Below, piece after piece: positions 15,384-25,799 of a stretch of 64,000 nucleotides of DNA. How positions within the stretch are numbered: the stretch's first letter is position 1; every line of letters begins with the position of its first letter. The DNA lies in assembly GCA_014859095.1 (NCBI GenBank), contig JACUUV010000007.1, forward strand, positions 1 to 64,000, read 5' to 3'. Position numbers and translations under genes: made by a program. Below the pieces are notes generated by a model. The model saw only the letters and a program-made list of their open reading frames with translations. It was not told where the DNA came from and made no database searches. This DNA is from Clostridia bacterium. Its GTDB lineage: Bacteria > Bacillota > Clostridia > Peptostreptococcales > Acidaminobacteraceae.

Positions 15384-16178
15384 TTACAGCACCACACAAA
15401 CGGCCATATACAGCACGACCACCGCACCACCAAAAACATCCAACTTCGTGTACTTGAGCACCTTCATTCTTGTCCTGTCCTCGCCACCTCTATAGCATCT
15501 TGCTTCCATGGCCATGGCCAGTTCATCCGCACGTCTGAACGCACTGATAAAAAGAGGTACGAGAAGTGGTATGAGGGCTTTAGCCCTATTCATAATATTA
15601 CCGCTCTCAAAATCTGCGCCCCTTGCCATTTGAGCTTTCATGATTTTGTCCGTCTCCTCTAATAGTGTAGGAATAAATCTTAAGGCGATGGTCATCATCA
15701 TTGCGAGTTCGTGGGCAGGTAGTCCAATCCTTTTAAAAGGGTTGAGCAGATATTCAATTCCATCTGTGAGTTCGATCGGTGACGTTGTAAGAGTCAGAAG
15801 TGATGTGCCAACAATTAAAAGCACTAACCTGATCGCCATGAAAAAAGCGCGTTCCACACCTTCCGGATATATGGTGATAAACCCAATATCCACTAGAGGA
15901 GCACCTTGTCCAGGGGTCAGGAATATATTGATTGTAAACGCAAAAACGATTAACATCAAAATTGGCTTTAGTCCTCTCATAACAAAACCGAGTGGTACTT
16001 TCGACAGTTTGATGACAGTCCCAATGAAAAGGATTACAGCAACGTATGCGAGTATTTGATTGACTAAGAAAAGAGACACCAAATAGAGCATGGATGCTAC
16101 AATTTTAAATCTTGGGTCCATTCTATGAATCACTGAGTTCTCAGTATAATATTGTCCTATAGTAATATCTCTTAACAT
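15384..16178 (-). CDS. ecfT: energy-coupling factor transporter transmembrane protein EcfT
   Basis: 264 residues with about five to six membrane helices and the cytosolic coupling helices carrying MARGADF and [10 protein letters not shown], the two Ala-Arg-Gly-like motifs that contact the ATPases. It joins substrate-binding S components, encoded elsewhere, to EcfA1/EcfA2 for vitamin or metal uptake. ATG overlaps the end of ecfA2 by 7 bases. Confidence 0.95.
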   Translation of the reverse strand: MLRDITIGQYYTENSVIHRMDPRFKIVASMLYLVSLFLVNQILAYVAVILFIGTVIKLSKVPLGFVMRGLKPILMLIVFAFTINIFLTPGQGAPLVDIGFITIYPEGVERAFFMAIRLVLLIVGTSLLTLTTSPIELTDGIEYLLNPFKRIGLPAHELAMMMTIALRFIPTLLEETDKIMKAQMARGADFESGNIMNRAKALIPLLVPLFISAFRRADELAMAMEARCYRGGEDRTRMKVLKYTKLDVFGGAVVVLYMAVCVVL

Positions 16179-17104
16179 ATGTCACCTGATTTTTTCTTTC
16201 GCTGAAGTTTAAGTGAAAGTTGATCAAAGGCCTCTTGAACGGTTAAAATATCGGCATCGATTTCGAATCCTCTAGCATTGAGCGCTCTTATGAGGTACGA
16301 AATTTGTGGTACTGCCAGACCGATTTCCTCTAGCATGTCTATATTTCTAAACACCTCTTTGGGTGAACCGTCGAGGACAATTTTACCTTGATTCATTACA
16401 ATCAGCCTTTCGGAGATTTTAGCCATATCTTCCATACTGTGAGATACGATAATCACAGTAATTCCTTCTTTATCGTGCAATCTCTTGATTTGGCCCAATA
16501 TCTCATCTCTACCTCTAGGATCTAGTCCAGCGGTAGGTTCGTCAAGAATCAGGACTTCTGGTTTCATTGCAAGTACACCGGCTATGGCAACTCTGCGTTT
16601 TTGCCCTCCACTGAGTTCAAATGGAGATCTGTCCTTATATTCCTCATAATCGATTCCTACAAGCGCCATTGCTTCAATAACACGCCTTTTGACTTCAGTT
16701 TCACCAAGCCCCAAATTCGTAGGTCCAAATGCGATGTCTTTTTCTATCGTCTCTTCGAACAACTGATACTCAGGATATTGAAATACAAGTCCTACGCGTT
16801 TTCTGACCTCAATAAGTCTCTTTTTTCTTGCTTTTGCATCTGCCTTGCGATCTCTTCGTTTTTTGGGAATTTCAGTTCTGAGACCTTCAGTAATGTTATA
16901 ACCACTGACGATGACGTCCCCTTCAGAGGGTTTTAAAAGTCCGTTGAGATGTTGGATCAAAGTTGATTTTCCAGATCCAGTATGTCCGATGAGTCCAATG
17001 AATTGACCACTGTCAATATCGAGATTGATACGATCGATTGCTCTTGTTTCATTTGGTGTGTTTTGATCATAAATATGAGATAATTCAACTATTTTAATTG
17101 ACAT
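16172..17104 (-). CDS. ecfA2: energy-coupling factor transporter ATPase EcfA2
   Basis: 310-residue ABC ATPase. Walker A is GHTGSGKST, the signature is [13 protein letters not shown], and Walker B is [13 protein letters not shown] basic insert after Walker A (about residues 78-98) is longer than in EcfA1. It overlaps the 3' end of ecfA1 by 16 bases and ecfT by 7, so the three energizing-module proteins are coupled. Confidence 0.93.
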   Translation of the reverse strand: MSIKIVELSHIYDQNTPNETRAIDRINLDIDSGQFIGLIGHTGSGKSTLIQHLNGLLKPSEGDVIVSGYNITEGLRTEIPKKRRDRKADAKARKKRLIEVRKRVGLVFQYPEYQLFEETIEKDIAFGPTNLGLGETEVKRRVIEAMALVGIDYEEYKDRSPFELSGGQKRRVAIAGVLAMKPEVLILDEPTAGLDPRGRDEILGQIKRLHDKEGITVIIVSHSMEDMAKISERLIVMNQGKIVLDGSPKEVFRNIDMLEEIGLAVPQISYLIRALNARGFEIDADILTVQEAFDQLSLKLQRKKKSGDIC

Positions 17105-17919
17105 AATTCATTCACCAACTCTTCTACAGTTAAATTCTGATTTGAAACCTCAAAGCCTTGCTTTGCCAATTCATGCGATAGCAAAGTGACCTGGGGAACA
17201 TCAAGTCCGATTTTTCTAAGCTCCTCTACTTTAGAGAACACTTCCTTTGGTGTGCCTTCAAGTACGATTTCACCTTCATCCATAACCAAAATACGATCCG
17301 CATTTACTGCTTCATCCATAAAGTGCGTGATGTGGACTATTGTCATTTTTTTAGTTTTGTTCAAATGATGTATGGTTTGAATGACTTCTTTTCGACCTGA
17401 AGGATCAAGCATCGCTGTAGGCTCATCAAAAATAATACACTTAGGCTTCATAGCTAGAATTCCGGCAATTGCCACACGCTGCTTTTGACCACCAGAAAGA
17501 TGATGTGGTGGTTTTCGTTTGTAATCCTCCATTTTGACTATCGCAAGTGCCTCATCAACTCTCTTTCGGATTTCAGCCGAAGGGAGTCCCAAATTCTCGG
17601 GACCAAACGCCACGTCTTCTTCGACAATGGTCGCCACAAGTTGATTGTCTGGATTCTGAAACACCATTCCAGCGGTTTTACGGATTTCCCAGATTAGGGA
17701 TTCGTCAGAAGTATCCATATGATCGATTATAATTTTTCCTTGAGTCGGGAAATAAATACCATTGAGAAGTTTTGAAAGTGTGGATTTTCCGGAACCATTA
17801 TGACCTATGATCACAACGAATTCTCCATCTTTAATGTGTAAATTGATATCCCTGAGTGCGAATTTATCTTCATCTTTTTCGTCACCATATCTGAAAAAGA
17901 GATTTTCTGTCTTAATCAT
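17089..17919 (-). CDS. ecfA1: energy-coupling factor transporter ATPase EcfA1
   Basis: 276-residue ABC ATPase, heterodimer partner of EcfA2. Walker [10 protein letters not shown], signature [13 protein letters not shown], Walker [13 protein letters not shown], all complete. There are three candidate ATGs; I choose 17919 because GGTGAT lies four bases upstream. It follows rplQ, separated by a hairpin with a poor T run, so some ecf expression probably comes by read-through from the alpha operon. Confidence 0.93.
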   Translation of the reverse strand: MIKTENLFFRYGDEKDEDKFALRDINLHIKDGEFVVIIGHNGSGKSTLSKLLNGIYFPTQGKIIIDHMDTSDESLIWEIRKTAGMVFQNPDNQLVATIVEEDVAFGPENLGLPSAEIRKRVDEALAIVKMEDYKRKPPHHLSGGQKQRVAIAGILAMKPKCIIFDEPTAMLDPSGRKEVIQTIHHLNKTKKMTIVHITHFMDEAVNADRILVMDEGEIVLEGTPKEVFSKVEELRKIGLDVPQVTLLSHELAKQGFEVSNQNLTVEELVNELCQLK

Positions 17920-17956
17920 AATCATCACCATACCTTAATAGATTCCACATAACTTA

Positions 17957-17990
17957 TGTAATAAAGGGACTAAAGCATAAACTTAGTCCC
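17957..17990 (-). terminator. weak terminator after rplQ
   Basis: Stem GGGACTAA/TTAGTCCC on the minus strand (arms 17983-17990 and 17966-17973) is followed by TTTATTAC, a broken T run. Partial termination between the alpha operon and ecf genes is likely. Confidence 0.55.
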
Positions 17991-17997
17991 CCAATCA

Positions 17998-18339
17998 TTA
18001 TATCAACTCTAATTTACACATAGGTGCTGCGTCGCCTCTACGAGGACCTGTTTGTACCAATCTCGTATAGCCGCCGTTGCGTTCTTTGTAATTTGGAGCG
18101 ATTTCATCGAACAATTTCTTAACAACTGCTTCTTCAGTAACAAATGCAAGAACTTGTCTTCTCGCGTGAAGGTCGCCTCTTTTAGCAAGAGTGATCATTT
18201 TCTCAGCGAATTTCTTAGTTTCTTTAGCTCTAGTTACTGTAGTTTCGATACGTCCATTTTTTAGAAGAGATGTTGTTAAATTTCTAAGCATCAATGTTCT
18301 ATGTGAACTCGGACGCCCAAGTTTACGGTAAGCTGCCAT
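17998..18339 (-). CDS. rplQ: 50S ribosomal protein L17
   Basis: 113 residues. [18 protein letters not shown] and the C-terminal [17 protein letters not shown] are typical. It sits near the peptide exit tunnel. ATG follows GGAGGGAAAAAG. It is last in the S10-spc-alpha cluster, 13 bases after rpoA. Confidence 0.98.
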   Translation of the reverse strand: MAAYRKLGRPSSHRTLMLRNLTTSLLKNGRIETTVTRAKETKKFAEKMITLAKRGDLHARRQVLAFVTEEAVVKKLFDEIAPNYKERNGGYTRLVQTGPRRGDAAPMCKLELI

Positions 18340-18352
18340 CTTTTTCCCTCCT

Positions 18353-19303
18353 TTACTCGTCTTCTGCTCTGAGACCTAGGTCTAATTCTGCAAGCTTATG
18401 TTTAACTTCTTCAAGCGATTTTTTACCTAAGTTTCTAACTTTCATCATGTCATCTTCACTTTTGTTGGTAAGTTCCTCAACTGTGTTGATGCCAGCTCTT
18501 TTGAGGCAGTTATAAGAACGTACTGAAAGGTCGAGTTCTTCGATTGTCATTTCAAGTACTTTCTCTTTGATATCTTCCTCTTTTTCGACCATGATTTCGA
18601 CACCATTGACACTATCAGTCATGTCTATGAAAAGATACAAGTGCTCAGCCATGATTTTGGCTCCTATTGAAGTTGCCTCATCAGGATTGATTGTACCGTC
18701 AGTCCAGACTTCCAGGGTCAATTTATCGTAATCACCCTCTTTTCCAACTCTAGTTTTATCTATTGAGAAATTTACTTTGCGAACAGGTGTATAGATTGAG
18801 TCAACTGGAATGATACCAATTGGCAACCCTACTTCCTTATTGTTTTCAGCAGGAACGTAGCCTCTGCCTTGGCCCAAAGCGATTTCCATAAACAGTCTTG
18901 AATTGTCTTCAAGCGTGCAAATGTGAAGATCCGTATTTAGGATTTCCACATCCGCATCTGCAATGATGTCACCAGCGGTGATTTCTCCGGCTTCAGTTGC
19001 TTCGATACGAAGGATCTTAACATCTTCGTCTGAATGAATTTTTGCGAACAAACCCTTGAGATTCAAGATGATTTCAATGACATCTTCTTTAACTCCCGGA
19101 ATTGTTGAAAATTCATGCAATACGTTTTCGACTTTGATCCATCTGACTGCAGTTCCTGGTAGAGAGGAAAGCAAAATGCGTCTTAAACTGTTTCCAAGCG
19201 TCGTTGCATAACCTCTTTCAAGGGGTTCTACGACAAATCTGCCGTATTTGCCATCCTCACTCATTTCTACACACTCAATCGTTGGTTTTTCTATTTCAAT
19301 CAC
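18353..19303 (-). CDS. rpoA: RNA polymerase alpha subunit
   Basis: 316 residues. The N-terminal domain (1-230; [13 protein letters not shown] near 37-49) dimerises and scaffolds beta and beta'. The C-terminal domain (about 245-316; [22 protein letters not shown]) binds UP elements and activators. Start is GTG 19303 with AAGGAGGGTC upstream. It lies between rpsD and rplQ as usual. Confidence 0.98.
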   Translation of the reverse strand: MIEIEKPTIECVEMSEDGKYGRFVVEPLERGYATTLGNSLRRILLSSLPGTAVRWIKVENVLHEFSTIPGVKEDVIEIILNLKGLFAKIHSDEDVKILRIEATEAGEITAGDIIADADVEILNTDLHICTLEDNSRLFMEIALGQGRGYVPAENNKEVGLPIGIIPVDSIYTPVRKVNFSIDKTRVGKEGDYDKLTLEVWTDGTINPDEATSIGAKIMAEHLYLFIDMTDSVNGVEIMVEKEEDIKEKVLEMTIEELDLSVRSYNCLKRAGINTVEELTNKSEDDMMKVRNLGKKSLEEVKHKLAELDLGLRAEDE

Positions 19304-19373
19304 TATTTAAGACCCTCCTTTTCAATCAAATCATTAAACATACATCTGAGGGTAATAATATAATTAACCAACC

Positions 19374-19994
19374 TTATTTTGAGTAAAGCTCGACAATAAG
19401 ATGCTCTTCGATTGGTAAATCAATATCATCTCTTACAGGTAATGCTGTAATTTTCCCTTCCATCTTTTCGAAATCAACATCTACCCATTTCGGAGTAGTT
19501 CTAGCGGCTTCTGCAAGTGACTTGAATTTGTCTGATGACTTACTCTTGTCTTTAAGAGCAAGAACATCTCCGATTGCAAGTGTCATCGATGGAATATCTG
19601 CTTTATGGCCATTCAAAGTGAAGTGTCCATGTGTTACCAATTGACGTGCTTCTTTTCTAGAATTTGCAAAACCTAATCTGAAAACAACATTATCAAGTCT
19701 GAGCTCGAGTAATTGTAACAAGTTTTCACCAGTGATGCCCTTCATTTTTTCTGCACGGTCATAAGTGGATCTGAACTGAGTCTCAAGCACTCCGTAGAAT
19801 CTCTTGACTTTCTGTTTTTCTCTTAACTGCGTTCCATAACCTGAAAGCTTGCCTCTTCTAGCGCCATGCTGTCCAGGTGCAGTTTGTCTTCTATTTAATG
19901 CGCATTTGTCGCTGTAGCATCTGTCACCCTTAAGGAATAACTTTTGCCCTTCTCTACGACAAAGTCTACAAGATGGTCCTGTATATCTTGCCAC
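19374..19994 (-). CDS. rpsD: 30S ribosomal protein S4
   Basis: 206 residues; primary 16S binder and, in Bacillus, an autoregulator. It is the zinc-binding form, with C9, C12, C26 and C31. The S4 RNA-binding domain spans about 95-160 ([22 protein letters not shown]). Start is GTG 19994 after AGGAGGTG. It is part of the alpha operon here, unlike Bacillus where rpsD is separate. Confidence 0.97.
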   Translation of the reverse strand: MARYTGPSCRLCRREGQKLFLKGDRCYSDKCALNRRQTAPGQHGARRGKLSGYGTQLREKQKVKRFYGVLETQFRSTYDRAEKMKGITGENLLQLLELRLDNVVFRLGFANSRKEARQLVTHGHFTLNGHKADIPSMTLAIGDVLALKDKSKSSDKFKSLAEAARTTPKWVDVDFEKMEGKITALPVRDDIDLPIEEHLIVELYSK

Positions 19995-20019
19995 TTAAAA
20001 CACCTCCTAATACTGATTA

Positions 20020-20418
20020 TTACACTCTTCTTCTTTTTGGTGGTCTACAGCCATTGTGTGGAATTGGAGTAACATCTGAAATAGATGTAATTTCAAGTCC
20101 TGTGGCTTGAAGCGCTCTAATTGCAGCTTCTCTACCTGAACCAGGTCCTTTTACAAATACTTGAACTGACTTCAATCCATGCTCCATACCAGATTTTGAA
20201 GCCGCTTCCGCAGCCATCTGTGCAGCATATGGCGTTGATTTTCTTGAACCCTTGAACCCTAAGCTACCAGCGCTTGACCATGCGAGTGCATTGCCAACAG
20301 GATCTGTCAAAGTAACAATTGTGTTATTGAACGTAGCTTGGATATGCGCTTGACCACGTTCAACGTTTTTACGTTCACGCTTTTTTCTCACTCTACGTGC
20401 TTTTTTAGCAGCAGCCAT
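20020..20418 (-). CDS. rpsK: 30S ribosomal protein S11
   Basis: 132 residues. [18 protein letters not shown] and the C-terminal [12 protein letters not shown] are diagnostic. Part of the 30S platform near the E site and the anti-Shine-Dalgarno. ATG follows AAAGGAGGCG; 18 bases after rpsM. Confidence 0.98.
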   Translation of the reverse strand: MAAAKKARRVRKKRERKNVERGQAHIQATFNNTIVTLTDPVGNALAWSSAGSLGFKGSRKSTPYAAQMAAEAASKSGMEHGLKSVQVFVKGPGSGREAAIRALQATGLEITSISDVTPIPHNGCRPPKRRRV

Positions 20419-20436
20419 GAATTACGCCTCCTTTAC

Positions 20437-20808
20437 CTATTTTTTCTTTTTACGGCTAACAGTTTTCTTAGGACCTTTTCTTGTTCTTGCATTCGTTTTC
20501 GTCTTTTGTCCACGAACTGGAAGGCCTTTTCTATGTCTGATGCCTCTAAAACATCCTATTTCTTTAAGTCTCTTGATGTTCATAGCGATTTCTCTTCTGA
20601 GGTCACCCTCAACAATTACATCTTCTTCTATGAACTGTCTTAATTTACTGACTTCTTCTTCAGTGAGATCTTTGATTCTAGTGTCTTCACTGATTCCTGC
20701 CTTCTCCAACAACTGTTGGGAAGTAGGTCTTCCGATACCATAGATGTAAGTTAAGCCTATTACAGCTCTCTTCTCTCTAGGCAAGTCAACACCTGCAATT
20801 CTTGCCAT
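20437..20808 (-). CDS. rpsM: 30S ribosomal protein S13
   Basis: 123 residues. [26 protein letters not shown], and [25 protein letters not shown] are typical; the basic tail contacts P-site tRNA. ATG follows AGGAGGTG. The 100 bases between rpmJ and rpsM are longer than other gaps in this cluster and may hold a leader structure. Confidence 0.98.
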   Translation of the reverse strand: MARIAGVDLPREKRAVIGLTYIYGIGRPTSQQLLEKAGISEDTRIKDLTEEEVSKLRQFIEEDVIVEGDLRREIAMNIKRLKEIGCFRGIRHRKGLPVRGQKTKTNARTRKGPKKTVSRKKKK

Positions 20809-20908
20809 TGAATTACACCTCCTAATGTGTATAGTTGATTGTTTGTCGGTTTATATATTCCAAATATAAAGTAGTTCAGCCGCGCTCCATATTTGCATAC
20901 ACGCCATA

Positions 20909-21022
20909 CTAACCTTGCGTTTGCTTGTGCTTTGGATTTTCGCAAATCACCATGATCTTACCTTTTCTTTTGATGACTTTGCACTTTTCACACATTGGTT
21001 TTACTGATGGTCTAACTTTCAT
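20909..21022 (-). CDS. rpmJ: 50S ribosomal protein L36 (zinc form)
   Basis: 37 residues, read directly from the minus strand ([20 protein letters not shown] onward). Zinc ligands C11, C14, C27 and H32 are all present. ATG 21022 follows AAGGAGGTATAAC; stop TAG at 20909-20911. It lies between infA and rpsM as in most bacteria. Confidence 0.97.
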   Translation of the reverse strand: MKVRPSVKPMCEKCKVIKRKGKIMVICENPKHKQTQG

Positions 21023-21034
21023 TGTTATACCTCC

Positions 21035-21253
21035 TTACTTTCCTCTCCATACAATCCTACCGCGTGTAAGATCATACGGTGATAAATCTAATGTCACTTT
21101 ATCTCCAGGTAATATCCTAATAAAATTCATTCTAAGTTTTCCAGAAATATGCGCAAGTACTATATGCCCATTTTCTATTTTAACTTTAAACATTGCATTT
21201 GGCAATGCTTCTACGACTATGCCTTCTACTTCAATAGAATCACTTTTTGCCAT
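21035..21253 (-). CDS. infA: translation initiation factor IF-1
   Basis: 72 residues, a single OB-fold S1-like domain ([36 protein letters not shown]). It blocks the A site during initiation. ATG after GGAGGGAG; 22 bases after the KOW gene and 12 before rpmJ. Confidence 0.98.
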   Translation of the reverse strand: MAKSDSIEVEGIVVEALPNAMFKVKIENGHIVLAHISGKLRMNFIRILPGDKVTLDLSPYDLTRGRIVWRGK

Positions 21254-21275
21254 TAGAAACTCCCTCCTTATCAGA

Positions 21276-21557
21276 TCAGATTAAGCCTGCTTTTTCAACT
21301 TCTTTTCTTAGCAATGCATTGTTTAGCTTCATATCACTCTGCGCTTTGTCTTTTACTTCCGCACTTATAAGATCAAGTTTATTCAAATGCTTCACTTTTT
21401 TCATTTTCGGTTTCTCAAGCTTTCTTAGATCGCCGTCAGCTACGTGAACATAGTGTTCATCGATAATCTCAACGACAATGAAGACTCTCTCTTTATCCCG
21501 GCCAGCTCTGGATTTAACAAACTGGCCAACTTCAAGTTCTTTGGACGATTTAATCAT
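21276..21557 (-). CDS. KOW-domain RNA-binding protein, L14e-like
   Basis: 93 residues. An N-terminal KOW segment ([21 protein letters not shown], about 8-28) and a central [22 protein letters not shown] resemble eukaryotic and archaeal L14e; the rest is helical and charged. Found between map and infA in many clostridia, where the function is unproved but probably ribosomal. Its ATG overlaps the map stop (ATGA), so the two are coupled. Confidence 0.85.
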   Translation of the reverse strand: MIKSSKELEVGQFVKSRAGRDKERVFIVVEIIDEHYVHVADGDLRKLEKPKMKKVKHLNKLDLISAEVKDKAQSDMKLNNALLRKEVEKAGLI

Positions 21558-22318
21558 AGTGTCACCTCATTTGTTGAACACGTCAATAATAGCGGTTCAT
21601 CTTCGGTAATGACGACAGTGTGTTCGTAGTGTGCGGACCAAAGTCCATCGAGTGTCACAACTGTCCAATCATCATCGAGAACTTTAACTCGATAATCACC
21701 TTGATTGATCATTGGTTCAATAGCTAAGACCATGCCACTTTCGAGTCTGGGACCCCTTCCGGGGGAACCATAATTCGGTATGGGTGGATCTTCGTGCAGT
21801 TGCCTGCCGACTCCATGCCCTACAAAGTCTCTGACTACACCATAACCTTTGTCTTCGGAGTATTTTTGTATGGCGTGAGAAACGTCAGACAATCTGTACC
21901 CTTTTCGACAATACTTCAATCCTTCAAAGAAACTTTCTTCTGTGACTTTGATGAGGTTAGCGGCTGCTTCACTCACTATTCCAACAGGATGGGTTCTAGC
22001 GGCATCAGCGTGATAGCCGTTCTTTAATGCGCCTACGTCAATACTGATGATATCGCCTTCTGAAAGTTTTATACCTCCCGGAATGCCATGGATAACTTGA
22101 TCATTGATTGAGGCACATATCGATCCTGGAAACCCGTGATATCCTTTGAAAGATGGCACAGCTCCATTTTCGGTTATGACCGATTCAGCGATCTTGTCAA
22201 GTTCACCGGTGGTGACGCCTGGCTTTATTGCTTTTTTAATGGTTTCATGAACCAATGCAACAATTCTTCCGGACTCTTGCATCAGTTCAATTTCCTTGCT
22301 TGATTTTATGACAATCAT
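21554..22318 (-). CDS. map: methionine aminopeptidase, type I
   Basis: 254 residues. It removes the initiator Met from nascent chains. Metal ligands fit the segments SIDVGALKNGYHADAARTH, GHGVGRQLHEDP, LAIEPMIN and HYEHTVVI. Start ATG 22318, three bases after adk; it overlaps the KOW gene by four bases. Type Ia length (no N-terminal zinc domain). Confidence 0.96.
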   Translation of the reverse strand: MIVIKSSKEIELMQESGRIVALVHETIKKAIKPGVTTGELDKIAESVITENGAVPSFKGYHGFPGSICASINDQVIHGIPGGIKLSEGDIISIDVGALKNGYHADAARTHPVGIVSEAAANLIKVTEESFFEGLKYCRKGYRLSDVSHAIQKYSEDKGYGVVRDFVGHGVGRQLHEDPPIPNYGSPGRGPRLESGMVLAIEPMINQGDYRVKVLDDDWTVVTLDGLWSAHYEHTVVITEDEPLLLTCSTNEVTL

Positions 22319-22321
22319 GTC

Positions 22322-22966
22322 TTAGCCCCTTAATGCATTAACAATGTCTTCTGAAACAACGTCTATATCTTGTTCACCTTCAATGTCAACAAGTTTGCCG
22401 CGCTTCTCGTAGTAATGAATTAAAGGAGATGTCTCATTAACGTAGACATTAATTCTATTTTTTACGGTTTCTTCTACATCGTCACTGCGCTGGTATAGCT
22501 CTCCACCACATTTATCGCAAATTCCTTCAATTTTAGGAGGATTATTGACAATATGATACGTTGCACCACAATTTCTACAAATTCTTCTCCCGATTGCTCT
22601 GGATACCAAAATTTCTGGATTGACCTTGATGTTGATTACCGCATTAAGATCGACTTCCATTTTTCCGAGTACCTTATCGAGCTCCAGTGCTTGAACTTCA
22701 GTTCTTGGAAAACCGTCGAGCAGAAAGCCTTCTTTACAGTCCGCTTCTTTCAAACGATCCTCAACGATTTCAACGACGAGTGAATCAGGAACAAGTTCTC
22801 CTTTATCCATAAAGGATTTGGCTCTAGTTCCCAGTGCTGTTCCCTCTTTTATGTTTTTCCTAAAGATGTCTCCTGTGGATATATGAGGGATACCGTATTT
22901 TTCTATAATGAATTCTGCTTGTGTTCCTTTACCAGCACCTGGAGGTCCGAGCAATATTAATCTCAT
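22322..22966 (-). CDS. adk: adenylate kinase
   Basis: 214 residues. Walker A GPPGAGKGT (7-15); the LID carries a four-cysteine zinc site (CRNCG and CDKCG, about residues 130-153), typical of Gram-positive enzymes. Interconverts AMP, ADP and ATP. ATG after TAGGAGGATACT; nine bases after secY. Confidence 0.97.
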   Translation of the reverse strand: MRLILLGPPGAGKGTQAEFIIEKYGIPHISTGDIFRKNIKEGTALGTRAKSFMDKGELVPDSLVVEIVEDRLKEADCKEGFLLDGFPRTEVQALELDKVLGKMEVDLNAVINIKVNPEILVSRAIGRRICRNCGATYHIVNNPPKIEGICDKCGGELYQRSDDVEETVKNRINVYVNETSPLIHYYEKRGKLVDIEGEQDIDVVSEDIVNALRG

Positions 22967-22975
22967 AGTATCCTC

Positions 22976-24241
22976 CTAGTTCAGGAATCCTTCGTAGTGT
23001 CTCATCAACATTTGTGCTTCCACTTGCTTCATAGTCTCAAGGGCTACAGATACAACGATCAGTAAAGATGTTCCACCGAAGCTGAATTGAGTACTTGTGA
23101 TCGCACCTAAGAAGTTAGGTAAAATCGCTATGGTCGCAAGGAAAATTGCACCTACTATTGCTATCTTATTGAGTGACTTTGACAAATACTCCGACGTAGG
23201 TCTTCCTGGTCTAATCCCCGGAATAAATCCGCCGTTCGTCTTCAAACGATCTGCAACTTCAACTGGGTTGAAAGTGATGTTCGTATAGAAGAATGTAAAG
23301 AATATAATTAATAAGACATACAACACATTGTAAAGAACCGAAGTTTGAGCAAGCCACTTCCCAATGAATATCGCAAATCCAGACTGTGGGATGAATGCTG
23401 CTATTGTAGCAGGAAACATCAATATGGAAATCGCAAAGATTACTGGAATAACACCTGCTTGGTTGACTTTAAGTGGAATATGTGTACTTTGTCCACCGTA
23501 CATTTTTCTTCCAACCACTCTTTTTGCATACTGTACTGGAATTTTTCGTTGTCCTTGTTGGATGAATATAATTCCCATGATAATCACAATCGCGAAAATC
23601 AGGAATATAAGTGCTTGAATTATGTTCATCTGTCCAATTCTAAGATTGGCATACATATTGAGTGTCGCCGAAGGCAAACTTGCAACGATACCAGCAAAGA
23701 TGAACAACGAAATACCATTACCTATACCATTTTCAGTAATTTTTTCGCCAAGATACATTAAAAACGCTGTTCCTGCCGTTAATGTCAAGACGGCAATGAA
23801 TGTCGACCAAGCACCTGGCTTCAAGAAGAAGCTTTGGAAATAGCCAACACTGAATCCAATTCCTTGAATTAATGCCAAAACGACTGTTAAATATCTAGTA
23901 TATCTGGCAATTTTCTTTCTACCTTCTTCTCCTTCTTTGGCAAGTGCCTCTAAAGCAGGGAAAGCAATTTGTAAAAGATTTAATACAATGGAAGCGGTGA
24001 TATAAGGACTGATTCCGAGTGCGAAGATAGTAAACGTTTTAAAGTTACCACCACTCATCAGATTGAAAAGTCCCAATAAACCGTCTTCACTGTTTGCAAA
24101 AGCTGATGCTAATTTTGCGCTATCAATTCCGGGTACTGGTACTGCAGATCCTAATCTAAAGATTGCAATCATCGCAAAAGTATAGAGGATTCTATTTCTT
24201 AAATCAGGAATTTTCCAAGCGTTTCTAAGTGTCGAAAACAA
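22976..24241 (-). CDS. secY: protein translocase subunit SecY
   Basis: 421 residues with ten membrane helices; the central channel of the Sec translocon. GSAVPVPGID and YTRYLTVVLALIQG near the N-terminus and GIRPGRPTSEYL in the cytosolic loop are typical. The start is TTG 24241, directly after the rplO stop codon with no gap; the binding site GAGGTGATT lies within the last codons of rplO. Partner SecE is encoded at 48847. Confidence 0.96.
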   Translation of the reverse strand: MFSTLRNAWKIPDLRNRILYTFAMIAIFRLGSAVPVPGIDSAKLASAFANSEDGLLGLFNLMSGGNFKTFTIFALGISPYITASIVLNLLQIAFPALEALAKEGEEGRKKIARYTRYLTVVLALIQGIGFSVGYFQSFFLKPGAWSTFIAVLTLTAGTAFLMYLGEKITENGIGNGISLFIFAGIVASLPSATLNMYANLRIGQMNIIQALIFLIFAIVIIMGIIFIQQGQRKIPVQYAKRVVGRKMYGGQSTHIPLKVNQAGVIPVIFAISILMFPATIAAFIPQSGFAIFIGKWLAQTSVLYNVLYVLLIIFFTFFYTNITFNPVEVADRLKTNGGFIPGIRPGRPTSEYLSKSLNKIAIVGAIFLATIAILPNFLGAITSTQFSFGGTSLLIVVSVALETMKQVEAQMLMRHYEGFLN

Positions 24242-24682
24242 TTAAATCACCTCTGCCTTTCCTCCAGCAGCTTCAATTTTGCTTATTGCTGACTGAGTGA
24301 ATTTGTTTGCTTTAACTGTAAGCTTTTTATTCAATTCTCCATCGCCCAATATCTTTATGCCGTACTCGATTTTGCTTACAACACCAGTTTGTAATAAAAC
24401 GTCTGGCGTAATTTCTGTTCCATCTTCAAAATCATTTAAAAGCTCAACATTGACAATTGTCCATTGTTTCTTGAACTTGTTGTTAAATCCGCGTTTTGGG
24501 ATTCTTCTGAATAATGGCATTTGACCACCTTCAAAGCCCGGTCTTACTCCGCCGCCTGAACGTGAATTTTGACCATTCATACCGCGTCCTGCAGTTGTTC
24601 CGAGACCGGAACCTGTACCTCTACCTACACGCTTTTTGCTTTTAGTAGAACCTTCTGCGGGTCTTAAATCATGAAGTCTCAT
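24242..24682 (-). CDS. rplO: 50S ribosomal protein L15
   Basis: 146 residues. The basic glycine-rich N-terminal half ([20 protein letters not shown]) and [18 protein letters not shown] are typical. Late 50S assembly protein. ATG 24682 is preceded by GGAGGTGTGACC; an in-frame GTG six bases earlier overlaps that site and is unlikely. Confidence 0.97.
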   Translation of the reverse strand: MRLHDLRPAEGSTKSKKRVGRGTGSGLGTTAGRGMNGQNSRSGGGVRPGFEGGQMPLFRRIPKRGFNNKFKKQWTIVNVELLNDFEDGTEITPDVLLQTGVVSKIEYGIKILGDGELNKKLTVKANKFTQSAISKIEAAGGKAEVI

Positions 24683-24704
24683 GGTCACACCTCCTTTATG
24701 ATTA

Positions 24705-24881
24705 TTACTCTACGATTTTTACTAAGTGACTTACTTGATTGACCATACCTCTCATTTGAGCATTGTCTTGTTTCTCGACAACTTGACCAATTTTTCTAAG
24801 GCCCAAAGCTTCAACCGTTAATCTATGCTTTGGCAATGCGCCAATTGTACTTTTAACCAATTTGATATTTATTGTAGCCAA
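24705..24881 (-). CDS. rpmD: 50S ribosomal protein L30
   Basis: 58 residues read from the minus strand (start [20 protein letters not shown]; includes [21 protein letters not shown], near the end LVKIVE). The start codon is TTG 24881, with GGGGGT about eight bases upstream; an earlier ATG is out of frame. It lies between rpsE and rplO, the canonical place. Confidence 0.95.
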   Translation of the reverse strand: MATINIKLVKSTIGALPKHRLTVEALGLRKIGQVVEKQDNAQMRGMVNQVSHLVKIVE

Positions 24882-24893
24882 GGTTCATACCCC

Positions 24894-25400
24894 CTAACCT
24901 AATATTTGTTCTACGGTCTTGCCTCTTAATTTAGCCACACTTTCAGCTGTCTTAAGATTATCAAGTCCATCGATGGTTGCGTTAACCATATTTCTAGGGT
25001 TGTTACTACCCAATGATTTCGCTCTAACGTCTTTTATTCCTGCGAGTTCTAGGACCGCACGAACAGGACCACCAGCGATTACACCGGTACCTTCTTTAGC
25101 TGTCATAATTCTTACGCTACCTGCTCCAAAATGTCCTTCGACATTATGAGGTATACTTGTTCCTACTCTTGGAACATAGATCAAACGCTTTTTAGCGTCT
25201 TCTACTGCTTTTGAAATTGCTTCTGGAACTTCTTTAGCTTTTCCCGTTCCGATGCCTACGTAGCCGTTTTCGTCACCAACAACAACAAGTGCGCTGAATC
25301 TGAAGTTTCTACCACCTTTAACAACCTTAGTAACACGATTTATATTAATAACCTGTTCTTTGAGGTCTAACTTACTCGCATCAATCAATTGACGGTTCAT
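24894..25400 (-). CDS. rpsE: 30S ribosomal protein S5
   Basis: 168 residues. N-terminal dsRBD-like domain ([20 protein letters not shown]) and C-terminal domain ([23 protein letters not shown]). Helps mRNA unwinding and decoding fidelity. ATG follows TAGGAGGTAAGCAC; 16 bases after rplR. Confidence 0.98.
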   Translation of the reverse strand: MNRQLIDASKLDLKEQVININRVTKVVKGGRNFRFSALVVVGDENGYVGIGTGKAKEVPEAISKAVEDAKKRLIYVPRVGTSIPHNVEGHFGAGSVRIMTAKEGTGVIAGGPVRAVLELAGIKDVRAKSLGSNNPRNMVNATIDGLDNLKTAESVAKLRGKTVEQILG

Positions 25401-25416
25401 GTGCTTACCTCCTACT

Positions 25417-25782
25417 CTAGAATTTTAATCCTGCTTCTCTTGCACCTTCAGCGAGTTCTTTAACTCTACCGTGATAAAGGTAACCACCTCTATCAAAAAC
25501 GACATCTTCAATGCCTTTTTCAAGTGCTTTTTTAGCTACCAACTCACCAACAAATTTAGCAGCTTCCTTGTTGCCTGTAGAAGAAACTTTCTCTTTTACG
25601 GAAGCCTCAAGGCTAGAAGCAGCAATTAAAGTGTTTCCAGTAATATCGTCAATGATTTGTGCATAGATATTGAGGTTTGATCTGTAAACGTTAAGTCTTG
25701 GTTTAGCAGTTGTACCTGAAATTTTCTTACGCACTCTTGCATGACGCGCTTTTCTATTTTCATTTCTACTTTTAGAAGCCAT
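25417..25782 (-). CDS. rplR: 50S ribosomal protein L18
   Basis: 121 residues. [18 protein letters not shown], the central [15 protein letters not shown] and [26 protein letters not shown] are typical of this 5S rRNA binder. ATG 25782, 17 bases after the rplF stop codon. Confidence 0.98.
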   Translation of the reverse strand: MASKSRNENRKARHARVRKKISGTTAKPRLNVYRSNLNIYAQIIDDITGNTLIAASSLEASVKEKVSSTGNKEAAKFVGELVAKKALEKGIEDVVFDRGGYLYHGRVKELAEGAREAGLKF

Positions 25783-25799
25783 TTTACGCTACTCCTTTC

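Noticed and set aside
20809-20908. S4- or S13-type leader before rpsM
   Set aside because: The 100-base gap is suggestive but I could draw only short, unconvincing stems.
23345-23761. 138-residue open frame antisense to secY
   Set aside because: Shadow of a conserved membrane-protein gene, no ribosome binding site, no recognisable domain.
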